Assembly: GCA_034509735.1 (NCBI GenBank)
Contig: JACGWO010000008.1
Span: 11,109,864-11,173,863 of the forward strand
DNA from: Sesamum alatum
Lineage: Eukaryota; Streptophyta; Magnoliopsida; Lamiales; Pedaliaceae
Reading direction: 5' to 3'
DNA: 64,000 bases
Shown: one piece after another, positions 47,458 to 58,310 of the stretch
How the letters are laid out: each line of letters starts with the position of its first letter
How positions within the stretch are numbered: the stretch's first letter is position 1
Translations under genes and position numbers: made by a program
Notes under the pieces: generated by a model
Told to the model about the DNA's origin: nothing
Seen by the model: only the letters and a program-made list of their open reading frames with translations
Databases searched by the model: none

Positions 47458-48820
47458 ATGGCAAGTTCTGATAACGATGGCGATAATGGCTCATTTGAGG
47501 GAAATACTTCCCTCCCTGCTGCAGTAGGATCTACCGGTCCATCCCAGGAGCAAGCACTTGAAGGACTCAATGTACCAGCTCCTGTAATTGACTCGGCAAC
47601 CCTGCCTGCTACTGCCAACCCGCTCTTTAGTGAGAAAGTCCAATAATTCATCATGGAAACCATCCAATCAACACTCTGAGGTATCCCAGCCAATGGAGCA
47701 GGATAACCTTCAGCAGGACCGTAGAACTTATATGCCCATCCCTGTTGCATCGCAGCAAGGCGATCCTGCACCTGCTAATCCTATTAGCAAATATCCCGCA
47801 CCTCAGGAGCCCCCTGAGTATTGGTGCTCTCTCAGGAAGGAGGTGGTTGAACTCCGCCAGGAGGTAAAGAATGAGACCTTGCCTGCTGAGCTAGGCATTC
47901 CCTTCAGCACTGACATCATGGCCGAAGAGCTCCCTACTCACTTCCAGCCACCAACTCACCTGTCTACTTACAACCGTACTACCGCCCCTGTTGAGCACAT
48001 GCGTAAGTTCAAAAATGCAACCCTGCTACATAGATATATTTATGGTATTAAATGTCTTGTTTTTCTTACTATACTAATCGATTCTGCTCATCAATGGTTC
48101 GACCAACTTTCAGTTGGATCAGTAAGATCTTTTGTAGAGTTTAGTTCCCTTTTTTGTACCATTTTGCTAGCAGCAAGAAGTACCAAAAAATGGCCATCAG
48201 CCTTTACGGGGTCAAATAGGAGGAAAAGGAAACCCTGAGGACGTATGTCCAACGCTGCAACAATGCAATCCTAGAAGTCCCTACTGCCCACGAGGAGGTG
48301 TTGGTCAATTCTTTCACCCAAGGCCTCCGGATAGGGCCCCTCTTCGAATCTTAGCGAAGAAACCCACAGTTAATTTCCATGAAGTACTCGCTCGAGTAGA
48401 GAAGTACATGAACCTCGAGGATGCCCGGTTGATCAAGAAGCGGGATAGCAAGGACAAAGGGAAGGACAGAGATACCTCCTCCATCCGCAGGAGGAGGGGA
48501 GAACCTACAGTCCTGTTCAACCCCCCCAATCCTAAGAACGAGCATTACACCCCGCTAGTCACCAGCCCAGCATGGATGCTGATGCCATAGACTGCTACCC
48601 TGATCTGCATTGGCCTAAGGGTGTTGAGGAAGGCCCACAACTTCTCAAATTTAAGTACTTTTACAGGTACCATAGAGAGTATGGACATGATACCAATAGG
48701 TGTCGCCAGCTGAGACAAGAGATAGAACGGCTCATCCAAGCCGGTTACCTGAAGGAATATGTCGACAAGGATCGGCAACGTGAACAGAAGGAAGAATGCT
48801 CCCTGTCGCAATTCCCGTAG
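47458..48820 (+). pseudogene. Element T gag (gypsy, Tat-like)
   Basis: Starts MASSDNDGDNGSFEGN at 47458; a shift near 47640 passes into the frame read at 47588-48238. The capsid part has PFSTDIMAEELPTHFQPP and HQWFDQLSVGSVRSF, matching the usual gypsy gag order (I/V-M-P...P/W-F-x-L...S-F). Further frames at 48240-48820 include RYHREYGHDTNRCRQL, a knuckle-like Cys/His element. Several stops; not functional. Confidence 0.8.
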
Positions 48821-49560
48821 GAGCGAGGAGCAGGTTGCTGACCCTGCCCTAGGGAAGGAGCATAGAAACGAGAAATTCACTGCTGAGAAGCAGAGCCTAG
48901 AGAACATCCCCGCTAAAAGGGTGATCCACATGATTGCAGGAGAACCTATTGATGGGGACTTTACAAGAGCTAGACGAGCCCATACCCGTGCTGCCCAAGC
49001 CGTCATAGAGCATGACCACAAACTACCAGTAGGGAATCCTATGATCCACTTTGGACCTGCTGACATACAGGGAGTTCATTTACCTCATAATGATGCACTT
49101 GTTATTTCAAAAACTTTAGCTAACTACACTGTGCAACGTATTTTTGTGGATTCTGGCAGTTCTGTAGAAATCCTCTTCTACGAGATCTACCAGTAGATAG
49201 AGCTTGGTGATACCGTTGGAGCTAGTAGATACGTCGCTATATGGCTTTGCAGTAGAGGCGGTACACGCCCTAGGACAAATCATGTTCCTCTTGTCTCTAG
49301 GACCAGAACCTAACAGTAAAGCCAAGATGATCCGCTTCCTCATAGTAGACATGCCCTCGGTATACAACGTTATTCTGGGAGGTCCTACACTAAATACCTT
49401 GCAAGTTATTGTCGCCACCTACGACATGAAGCTGAAGTTCCCCACTGGAGCTAGAGTGGGCGATGTCACAGGTGATCAGTACACAACACAGAAGTGCTAC
49501 GTAGAATCTGTGAAAAGAAGGCAGCAGGAAGGACATGGTGATGCAACTTCCCCAGCCTAG
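48759..49560 (+). pseudogene. Element T aspartic protease region
   Basis: VIHMIAGEP spacer, then FVDSGSSVEILF, the gypsy protease active site (D-S-G), near 49145-49180. A TAG follows at about 49195, and the protease continues in another frame (49204-49560) with VILGGPTLNTLQ, the conserved C-terminal GR/GP-block of this fold. Confidence 0.8.
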
Positions 49561-50640
49561 TAGGTAGAAGGGTAAGAGACCTGTGCAGTACGATGAGCAA
49601 GGCCATGAGATTCCTGCTCGAGTTCAGTCCAGTGAGGAGCTATTGAGCATCCAACTGATACCAAGAGAGCCGGACAAAACCACAAGGATCGGCTCCCAGT
49701 TGAGCCCTGACTTAGCAGGATAACTAACTACTTTTTTGCAGGAAAATGTGGACGTCTTCGCTTGGTTAGCCTGCGACGTAATGGGCATTGACCTTAGCGT
49801 TGTTGTGCATAGTTTGAACTTAGACCCTACCTTCCCTCTTGTGAATCAAAAAAAGAAGCATCGGTCCTGAGAAGGACAAGGTCATTTAGGAGAAGGTAAG
49901 CAAGCTCTTTGGTGCAAGACATATCAAGGAGATCCAATTCTCCAAATGGTTCTCCAATGTGGTACTCATTCCAGATCCAGGTGACATATAAGGCCTGTCC
50001 TAAAGATTTCTACCCTTTCTCTTGTATAGACCAACTGGTGGATTCCACCGCTGGTCATGAACTGTTAAGTCTAACGGATGCCTCACAGGGTTACCACCAG
50101 ATTATGCTTAACCCCAATGACCAAAAGCGAGTAAGTTTCATAACGTCAGGGAGAACATATTACTAAATTGTCATGTCCTTCGGGCAAAAAAATGCAAGTA
50201 CTACCTACCAATGACTGATGGATCATATGTTCCGAGAACAGCTCGGACGCAACATGGAAGTGTACATGGACGACATGCTGGTAAAGAGCCGGTTGGCCAA
50301 TCAGCACATCACAGATCTTGCTGAAACATTCAGCATACTAAGGAAGTACCACATGAAGTTGAACCCCGCTAAATGTGCATTCGGACTCTAAGTCGGCGTT
50401 TCCTGGGCTACATGGTGACAGAGAAATACATCAAAGGTTAACCGAGATAAAATACGAGTAATCCAAGAGATTAAGCCTCCTACTAACCTCAATGAAGTCC
50501 AGAGACTTGTTGGTTGCATTGCCGCTCTCAGCAGGTTCATATCCCACTCAGCTAAGCGCAACCCTCCGTTCTTCAAAGCTTGAAAAAGGCCAAAGATTTC
50601 ACCTAGGATGAAACTTGTCAATTAGCTTTCCAGGACTAAA
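49561..50640 (+). pseudogene. Element T reverse transcriptase
   Basis: FAWLACDVMGI and KEIQFSKWFSNVVLIPDP at the N-terminal side, then LSLTDASQGYHQIML, FGQKNAS and the active site YMDDMLVKS near 50262-50288, all plant gypsy reverse transcriptase blocks. Frames are broken by stops at about 50163, 50210 and 50390. Confidence 0.85.
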
Positions 50641-51554
50641 GGCTTACTTGGCCGAATTACCCCTGCTCACGAAGCCCTCGCCAGGTGAACCATTGTACTT
50701 ATACCTGGCTGCACGACAGCATGCTGTAAGTTCCATGCTGATAAAAGTGGAGGACGAAACTCAAGAACCTGTCTACTTAAAAGTATTACATGGTGATGAA
50801 CAACAGTATCTTAAGGTAGAAAAACTTATACTTGCCCTGGTGACAACTACTAGAATTACGTCCTTATTTTTCTATCACATTTTATTATTGTGCGTACTAA
50901 TAACCCCCTGTGGACCACGTTGGGAAAAGCTGAGACTTCAAGTAGGATGATCAAATGGGTTGTCGAGCTAAGTGAGTACAACATCTACTGCTAGCCCAAA
51001 ACGAACATGAAGGCCCAAGCCCTCGTTGAATTCATGACTGAAACCACACCAGCAGAAGAGGATGAAGGAAAATGGTTGCTCCACGTAGGTGGCTCATCCA
51101 CCTATATAGGTAGTCGATCAAGAATCATGCTGATGAGCCATGACAGAGACAAGCTAGAATTTTCTCTAAGATTAACTTCAAGGCCTCGAGCAATGAGGCC
51201 AAGTATGAGGCCCTCATAGAAGATATCATGATGGCCCTTGGTGCAGGAGCAAATAACTTGACCGCCTACTCTGATTCCCAACTGGTAACCAACCAGGTCG
51301 GATGTACCGTTAGGGAGGACCGCATGAAGGAGTACCTCCAAGAAATAGGTGAACTCAATAGCAGACTAAAGAGCTTATGGCTTCACCAAATTCCTCGCAC
51401 AGTGAACACTAAAGTGGATTACCTTGCCCGGCTAGCTAGCTCTCTATCCAATTACAATACTCGTAGTATCATCGTGAGATCCCTCACTAAGGTTTTGCCT
51501 GATACTAATGTGAATATCTTGCAGATTACACAGATTGGAGGAAACCCCGCCTAG
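50615..51554 (+). pseudogene. Element T RNase H and second (archaeal-type) RNase H
   Basis: The first part (50615-50950) has LKAYLAELPLLTKPSPGEPL and AVSSMLIKVED, the gypsy RNase H connection. The second (51007-51554) has KWLLHVGGSS, then YSDSQLVTNQV and LARLASSL, a second RNase H. The pair is known as a feature of Tat-group elements. Frameshift near 51220. Confidence 0.75.
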
Positions 51555-51599
51555 ACTACCTACAGAAAGGAATTCTCCTGTTGATGCAAGTGAAGCAGC

Positions 51600-52209
51600 A
51601 TGCCTGAAGAGCAGGGCACTAGATTTACCCTACTAAGGGAAATCCTCTACAAGCACAGTTTCTCCCAATCCTACCTTTGATGCCTATCAGCTGAGAAGGG
51701 CCAGTCCATGCTGCAGGAGATACACGAAGAGTCTGCGGATCCCATACCGGTGGCAGCCCTACTGGGGAAGACGCTCAAAACTGGATATTTCTGGCCTGCT
51801 CTAAATATGGATGCACTGAACTGGGTGACAAAATGTACTGCAAAAGGCATGCCCCATCATCCACTTACCAGTTGAGCCCTTCAAGGCCCTCTCATCTCCT
51901 TGCCCGTTTTCCCAGTAGGGGGTGACATAGTCAGTCCTTTCCCCATGGCATAAGGATAGTGTAAGTTCATGCTGGTAGTAGTAGACTATGTCAGCAAGTG
52001 TGTAGAGGCTGAGCACCTTGCCAAAAACACCGAAAGTGAAGTGTTCAAATTCGCATGGAAGAATATAGTATGCAGGTATGGCTTACTTGGTGTTTTCATT
52101 TCCGACAATGGTCACCCTTTTCAAGGCTGGAAAATCCAAGACTAGTGTGCTGACCTAGACATCCAACAACACTTCACCTTAATAGCCTACCCCCAAGCTA
52201 ATGGGCAGG
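51600..52209 (+). pseudogene. Element T integrase, N-terminal and core part (cut by J)
   Basis: An HHCC-like region around 51670-51850 (ILQEIHE, GYFWP, KCTAK), then VVDYVSKCVEAE with the first catalytic Asp near 51985 and FISDNGHPFQ with the second near 52105, then IAYPQANGQVE with the Glu just before LTR J. Multiple stops. Confidence 0.8.
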
Positions 52210-52214
52210 TAGAG
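52210..52214 (+). repeat. Target site duplication of J, left copy
   Basis: TAGAG, repeated at 54204-54208. Confidence 0.93.
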
Positions 52215-54203
52215 TGTTAGAATAGGTGACCATGTAGCCAATCTTGATAGGCGAATTGTAACATATGTCTGAACAATTTCGAGGTTTGATAAATCATTAA
52301 TGAATAAGAAGTGAAGTTCATTTGGCATTTACTTTGTTTGTGTTCACTTTATCTTCTTTATATAACAGTTCACTACGCAAACAAAGCCCACAGACTGAAA
52401 ACGCATTTTGGGGACTGGGACTACGCTTGAAGGTAGGTCCATAAAATCAGTTCCGCCGAATCAGTCCGGAAATCTCCAAGTCAAGGAATCTCGAAAACTG
52501 GGTACCGAGATTCCCTTAAGAATTGTACTAAGCATTTGCTGTCGTATTTCATCGACGGGTGACGAGGGTCGTCTAAGCAGTGTTAGTGGGTTAGCCTGCT
52601 AGGGAGCAGCTGACTGAGGTGACTCGCGGGAACCGTCTTACGGAGGACCTTGAGTAGGGTCGGTTAGGTATGACGTGTGTTCCCGGTTCCAACAGTACAG
52701 GTCAAGTCCTTTGACTTGAGGAACTGCTGAGTTTACCTGTATATCAGGGTTGGATCTTAGATATGGTGAGAGATTGCCAAGAAGTACTTGAGTAGTCATA
52801 AGCCATATCTAGTGCAGCTCCGGTATACAGAGTGACAGTAGTTTCCAAGAAAGGATCTGTCTCCTGTCAAAAGGTGTTGACAGTAGTGTCTCACAAATGC
52901 TCTGAGTCTAGTCCCTAAAATCTATGGCCACAGTAACTGAACAGAAGGGAAGGTTTCCTTTGCGGCGTTTACTAATGGACAGACCGATACTTAGGTCCAA
53001 AATCGGTACCTGCATTTTCCGTGCCCTAGACCCTAAGTGGTGAGACCGTAGACGGAAGGATAGATGTACTGTAGAGCCTAAATGTTCATCCCCATATATT
53101 CACATAGTCTCTAATACCATGGACCGTTGCTAGATGGCCACCCATGGTAACGGGCAGATTATAGGAATCCAACCAAGTCTAGCTGAAGGTGAACCTAAAG
53201 AGTCACACACAATCCGCACACATAAAAGTATTTAATTTAGAATTAAATATTTGGAGAAACGGAGCGATTAAATTGGATTTAATCGGGTCCTTATTTTCTT
53301 GGGAAGAGTTAATTCCTTTTATTAGATAAAAGGGATTTATCTAATAAATTAGATTTATTAGAAAATTAATTTAATGGGCTTGGAATAAATATTTATATTT
53401 AATATATATTTATTGCCCTTGGAAGATTTAATAGGATTTTAATATTTCATCAAATTAAATTAATGGTTGAGATTAAAAGGGAGAGATCTATGGATAATAT
53501 TAGTTTGATCAAAAGAAGCCAGTTTTGACTAGGATTTGACCTAGTCAAATCCTAGTTGTGGAGGAGTCTTCAAAGTGTAGGAGATTGAAGAGGAAAAGGA
53601 TTCCTCTTCTATAAATACTCCTTAGCACACACATTGAAAGGATGATGAATCTTGAAACACACACACACACACACTCGTCCTCTCCTCTCCCTCCTCTCGG
53701 CCGCCTCTCTCTCCTCTTCCAAGAAAATTGTTTTCTTGTTCTTTTGTTCTTTAACAATTGAACAAAGGAGGATTGATCTCGTTAAACTAATAACATTTGA
53801 TGGATCCGTCCTCTCCTAAATAATACTTGTTCTTTCGCTAGCACGAAGTTCAAGATACGTGGGCGGATTGCATGTCACGAATTAGAGGGTCTCCTATACG
53901 AGATCTTGGAGCAAATCGGGGAACAACGCGAGTACCGATTAGAAGAGGAAAACAACGAATCGGTAGGTTTCCGTTTACGTTTTTCGTCCTCTTTTATTTT
54001 AGAATCCTATGGCCTCCATGATTCTTGTGTATGTTTTTATTCATGAGATACACCAAGCACCCGGGAGTTTCAAGGGCACACCCTTTGAACGAGTTTATTT
54101 TAATATATGTTATGCATGTTTAAATTTTTGTAATTTAAATTATACCGCGCTTCCGCATTCGCGCTACTCCCAGGACGATCCACACGCCTAACCAAGGCTT
54201 TCA
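52215..54203 (+). mobile_element. Solo LTR J in gypsy integrase
   Basis: 1989-bp N-type copia LTR (TGTTAGAATAGGTGACC to GGCTTTCA) with a perfect TAGAG duplication and no internal region. The T integrase continues directly after it. TATA box at 53610-53617, a CA run at 53657-53674, core block at about 53105-53215. Confidence 0.95.
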
Positions 54204-54208
54204 TAGAG
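54204..54208 (+). repeat. Target site duplication of J, right copy
   Basis: TAGAG, matching 52210-52214. Confidence 0.93.
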
Positions 54209-54718
54209 GTCACAAATTGCATTTTGGTACAAAGCATCAAGACCAGGCTAGAACAAGCAGGGGGACAATAGGTAGACGCCATGCCTAGCGTGTTGTGGTC
54301 CTACATGACTACTCCCTTCAACCTGGCCTATGGCTTAGAAGTTGTGATCCCTGCTGAAGTAGGCTGGAAATCTTCAGAGTCCAGCACTACAAATAGGAAG
54401 GAAATGACGCATTGCTGCGTACTAATCTGGATTTAGTGGAGGAGGTTTGAGAGAGTGCTCGAACCCGATAGAGAGATACAAGTAGAAGGTAGTTAATGCC
54501 TACAATAGAAGGGTAAGGAGGAGAGAATTCCAGTGGGAGACCTCGTACTAAGACGAGTAGGTGCCTTAAACCCCGTAAAAAAGCTGGCTGCCAATTGGGA
54601 GGGTCCCTACAAGATCAGCCGGATTGTGAAATTTGGAGCATATAAGTTGGAAGATGTAGATGGCAGAAGGATCTCCAAACCTTGGAATGCTTACAACCTC
54701 AGGAAATTTTACTCCTAA
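54209..54718 (+). pseudogene. Element T integrase, C-terminal part
   Basis: Continues after J with LWSYMTTPFNLAYGLEVVIPAEVG and ends, in an open frame from 54533, with the GPYKISRIVKFGAYKLEDVDG block and RKFYS then TAA at 54716-54718, the normal C-terminal end of plant gypsy integrases. A frameshift and stops lie between 54270 and 54530. Confidence 0.85.
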
Positions 54719-54852
54719 AACTCCCTACTCCTCGCTTATAAATTTTCCACTTGCTTCTGCATGGATATACTAGTACTATAAGAGCAATTCTTGCTCCTTT
54801 GCTATATTTTGCTTTAACTAAACAAGTTGACAACCTTGTTGGCTCCCAACTT
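54719..54852 (+). other. Start of T 3' untranslated region
   Basis: No gene; leads into the short tandem repeats. Confidence 0.5.
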
Positions 54853-55078
54853 TCATAAGTCGCCCTGCTAGCGCACGCATACAATAAGCTGCCCTGCTGG
54901 AGCAACACGTACAATAAGTCGCCCTACTAGCACACGCTCCTCGTAAGCCGTTCTGCTGGCGCATCCTTACTGGCTTCAAGCCCTGATAAGCCACCTTGTT
55001 GGCGCATTCCTATTGGCTCCGAGCCTTGATAAATCACCCGCTTGCGCACTCCTACTGGATTCAAACCCTGACCCCTAA
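54853..55078 (+). repeat. Degenerate tandem repeats after T integrase
   Basis: About six copies of a unit of roughly 35-48 bp built on AAGTCGCCCTGCTAGCGCA. Copies differ by several bases. Confidence 0.75.
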
Positions 55079-55974
55079 GAATACCTTCTTTCTTGCTTTA
55101 CAGCCTTCAACTTTAGTAAAATGCCTTCAGCAACCATACTCACTTGGCTATGATGGCCTATACATAATGATATGCATATGCTTACTTATTACTTGGATTA
55201 TACTTATACTTGTTGTTCCTAGAACTTGCTTATTGCCTATTGCAGCAAGTCATGCTCCGCTCAAGCTGGATAAAGCTACTCTGCCACCCGCAAGAGGTCT
55301 CAAAGCCTGTGCAAGGACCACCTGCCCTGCTAACGGCAGGACGATGTTGTCCAACCTGCTCAATCAGCAGAGGGATGCCTTCGAAACTAATTCTCGTGCA
55401 CAAAAGGCCTGGGGCAAACTGATAAAATTGCCCACTGTGTTAGCAGGTGTACTCCTACTTGAGCTAGAAACCTCATAACAGGTTGTATCACTCGGACACA
55501 TCCAAATGTTTTCTGCCTAAGGCACTTTTCCAAAAAAACACCATTTTATATGAGATCTCTACTTTTAACATGCAAGTACGAGTGGAAACTTGCTCAACAC
55601 TTACACTAAACACGAACGTTCTCACGCTTACTTTAAGGCTTGGAAAGCCTCCTCCTCTCATTACTTGATTGCAGGAAAATAACCTATTTTGGGCATGCCA
55701 AGCGTATGCTAGCCAATAAACCGGGACGTCCCCGATAACTTACTATAATAACCTGCAAGAAAATAGGGGTATGACAGCAAGCATACCCAGCCAAAATAAA
55801 CAGACATCTTTTTCATGAAAGGCAAAAACAGATATTGTAAACCATTCATAAGAGAATGGTGGGGGAGGAATAGAACCCAAGGCATCACAAGTGCCATCAA
55901 CCAAAGCAAAAATATTCGACGCCCACACACTTTCAAGCCTCACACAGTAGGTCAATAGGGGGCATGTTCATTTA
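55079..55974 (+). other. Non-coding region of element T between pol and antisense frame
   Basis: No domain recognised. Open frames on either strand are short and lack family resemblance; the minus-strand frames at 55709-55955 may be the decayed tail of the antisense gene upstream. Confidence 0.4.
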
Positions 55975-56600
55975 CTAGAAGAAGGAGGCACACTTACTTC
56001 ACCAGCTGAGGCTGGTGGATTAGACATCAGAGGAGTTACATCTTTCCCCACCTGCCCAGTAAGGTCCAGAGCAATTGGATCATTGCCAACTGCTAAGCTC
56101 TTTGCACCCGAACTGGCTCGTCATCATCAGGGTCAAAGGCAGTGGCCAGACCTACTCGCTCGTTTAGGAAAGAAGTGTCAGCATCAGCAGGAGGATAGCC
56201 GACCATGGCGAACTATTGTAGACAAGTCTGGAGCCCATGATGTTAGTACTTCAGGGCCTTGTCAACCAGTAGATGCTGGAACTCAGGGGTCTTAGCAGGA
56301 GGGAAGCGGGACGAGCATCAGCTGTAGGGACTTGGATCACAAAATCACTAGGGATCCCATATTTGTGTCGTATATTCACCGCATCCCCCCTAGAAAACCT
56401 AGACCTATAGATACTAAAGGATTCAAGCCTAGTGGCCACTACAAGGTCCTCCACCTTCTTCCTTTCCTCACGTCCTTGCTCTAACTCTCCTCCACATTCT
56501 CACCACCATGATGGGAGGCACTATCAGAGGTGTCATCTCTCTCCTACCTATCTATCATCACGTCCTCTATGGCATCCTTATCTATACTACCAGTAGACAT
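55975..56600 (-). pseudogene. Possible antisense gene of gypsy element T (decayed)
   Basis: Between pol and the 3' purine tract, the minus strand has an ATG at 56600 (MSTGSIDKDAIEDVM) with acidic residues, stopped after 18 codons, and a further frame (56454-56251) with LESFSIYRSRFSRGDAVNIRHKYGIPSDF, a conserved-looking segment. Tat-group elements are known to carry antisense reading frames here. I could not match it to a named domain; stops and a frameshift show it is dead. Confidence 0.4.
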
Positions 56601-57042
56601 GATTCTCTTTCAACATAAAAGGTGGGAAGTAGCAAGGGAGAGTACCTAAAACAAGCAGAAAGGGAGCAATGGAACTCCTGATAAAACCCTAAAAACTCGA
56701 AACCTGCAGAAGAGGAAGAATTTGTCAAAAATGGAGAGAGGAATTTGGGGAGAAACAAGGAAAGAGGATGACTTACCTTGGAAGCACAAGAGATATATGA
56801 GTTGATTCTCCTCAAAAAACTTTATATCCTATGGTCAAAATAGTCCCGCCCACACCAGACTCAGTGTTTCTCTCTCCTGCTTGTCGAAGACGCACCAATC
56901 ACAGGCGCGTGCCAAGACAAGCGCAGATAAGTCCCTCCTCATTTTTTCTCTTTTTTGGTTGTCATGATTCGCGTGTCACTCTATGCAGATAGGCACAAAT
57001 CCCCCAATTTCGCGTGATTTCACGTAGCAAAGGCTGGCCAGC
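56601..57042. other. T 3' region before the hAT insertion
   Basis: Includes the region just upstream (minus strand) of the antisense frame, with TATA-like TATAAAG near 56820-56826 on the minus strand. No gene. Confidence 0.35.
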
Positions 57043-57050
57043 ACAGCAAG
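57043..57050 (+). repeat. 8-bp target duplication of hAT-like element, left copy
   Basis: ACAGCAAG, repeated at 58059-58066. Confidence 0.92.
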
Positions 57051-58058
57051 TAGAGGTGTGCAAAAACCAACCGAATCAAAAATTCGGTTTGAACCGAAAA
57101 CCGAACCGAATTTTTCGGTTCGGTTTTTGGTTTTTTTTTTTGAAAATTTTGGTTTTCGGTTCGGTTCGGTCGAGATGGTTCGGTTCACCGAACCAAACCG
57201 AAAACCAAATTATTATTTTTTTTATTAATATTTAATAATTTATTAAAATTAAATTATTAATATTAAATAAATTTCAATTTCACAATTTATCTGAATTTTC
57301 TTTGAGTCAAACGACTCAAACCACTTACCACTCCACTTTCACTTTCACTTTGACAGAAGAGAGAGAGAAAGAGCTCAAACTGAGAGAGACTCGAGCGAGA
57401 CGACGAGAGACTGAGAGAGAGCGAGCCGACGAGAGAGAGAGGGACGATGGGAGAGCTAGAGACGACGACAACGTCGACTATAACTGAAGGCGACGACGTC
57501 GACGAGGTCACGAGAAGGCCGAAGTCTATAACTGAAGGCGACGACGTCGACGGCGAGAGTCGGCGATGGCGAGAGAAGCGAGGACCGAAACCGAAAAGGT
57601 GAGTTTTTGGCTGTTTTTGCAAGTTTTACAATTTGCAATTTTGCATTGTGAAATTCAAAAATTGTGAGTGAATTTAGGGCAATTGGAATTAGGTGTTTTC
57701 TTGTTCTTGCATATGGGTATTTTCATATTTGTAATTTGTAAGTTTATTACAGCTTCTGTCTCGTGTGGAACTTAGAAATTGTTATTACAGTTTTGCAATT
57801 GGAATTTAGAAATTGTTGTTGAGAAACTGAAGGCATATTTTTTAAATTGAAATTTAAACTAAAAAAGCATTTTTTTTTAAATTATAATTTCGGTTTTTTT
57901 CGTTTAAAACCGAAAAATAATCCAAAAATTTCGGTTTGAAAACCGAACCGAAGTTCAAACTTCGGTTCGGTTTTCGGTTATAAAAACACCGAACCAAAAA
58001 TTCGGTTAATTGAATTTTCGGTTCGGTTCGGTTAAAAAAACCGAAATGGATAGCCCTA
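57051..58058. mobile_element. Non-autonomous hAT-like element
   Basis: 1008 bp, ends TAGAGGTG...AGCCCTA (imperfect inverted ends TAGAGGTGTGCA / TAGGGCTATCCA) with an exact 8-bp duplication ACAGCAAG, the hAT hallmark. Both subterminal regions are packed with CGGTTCGGTTT and its complement, probable transposase binding sites. Its interior (57340-57600) is GA/CGAC-rich with a 26-bp direct repeat starting TATAACTGAAGG at about 57479 and 57527; there is no transposase. Confidence 0.88.
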
Positions 58059-58066
58059 ACAGCAAG
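58059..58066 (+). repeat. 8-bp target duplication of hAT-like element, right copy
   Basis: ACAGCAAG, matching 57043-57050. Confidence 0.92.
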
Positions 58067-58305
58067 TCCCCAGCAGCACAGTAGGTTCCAAGCAATGCAA
58101 CAAGACCTCTTCCTGCTTAAGTAGAACTGGACCCTTGCTCTTCTTCACAGGACTCCTCCTTGCTCAATGCAATAGGCCAGCCCAACAGGATCTTCCCTCC
58201 TGCTAAAACCCAGGGAAGAAAGCACTTGTGCTCACGATCCAGAGGGCCACTTAATCCTACTCCACCAGTCCGACAACAAGTCTCGCACTATTCGAGTAAG
58301 GGGGT
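58067..58305 (+). other. 3' end of T with polypurine tract
   Basis: Resumes the T non-coding sequence and ends in GAGTAAGGGGGTGATGA (about 58294-58310), a gypsy purine tract. The 3' LTR should start here but is displaced by element K. Confidence 0.55.
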
Positions 58306-58310
58306 GATGA
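58306..58310 (+). repeat. Presumed target duplication of K, left copy
   Basis: GATGA lies directly before the K LTR start; its partner would be beyond the window. Confidence 0.4.

Noticed and set aside
54996..55478. 160-codon open frame after the gypsy tandem repeats
   Set aside because: Begins within the repeats, no recognisable domain, and lies in the usual non-coding 3' part of a Tat-type element; not strong enough to call a gene.
57287..57622. 111-codon Ser-rich open frame inside the hAT-like element
   Set aside because: Arises from GA/CGAC repeats read on the minus strand; no transposase or known domain.
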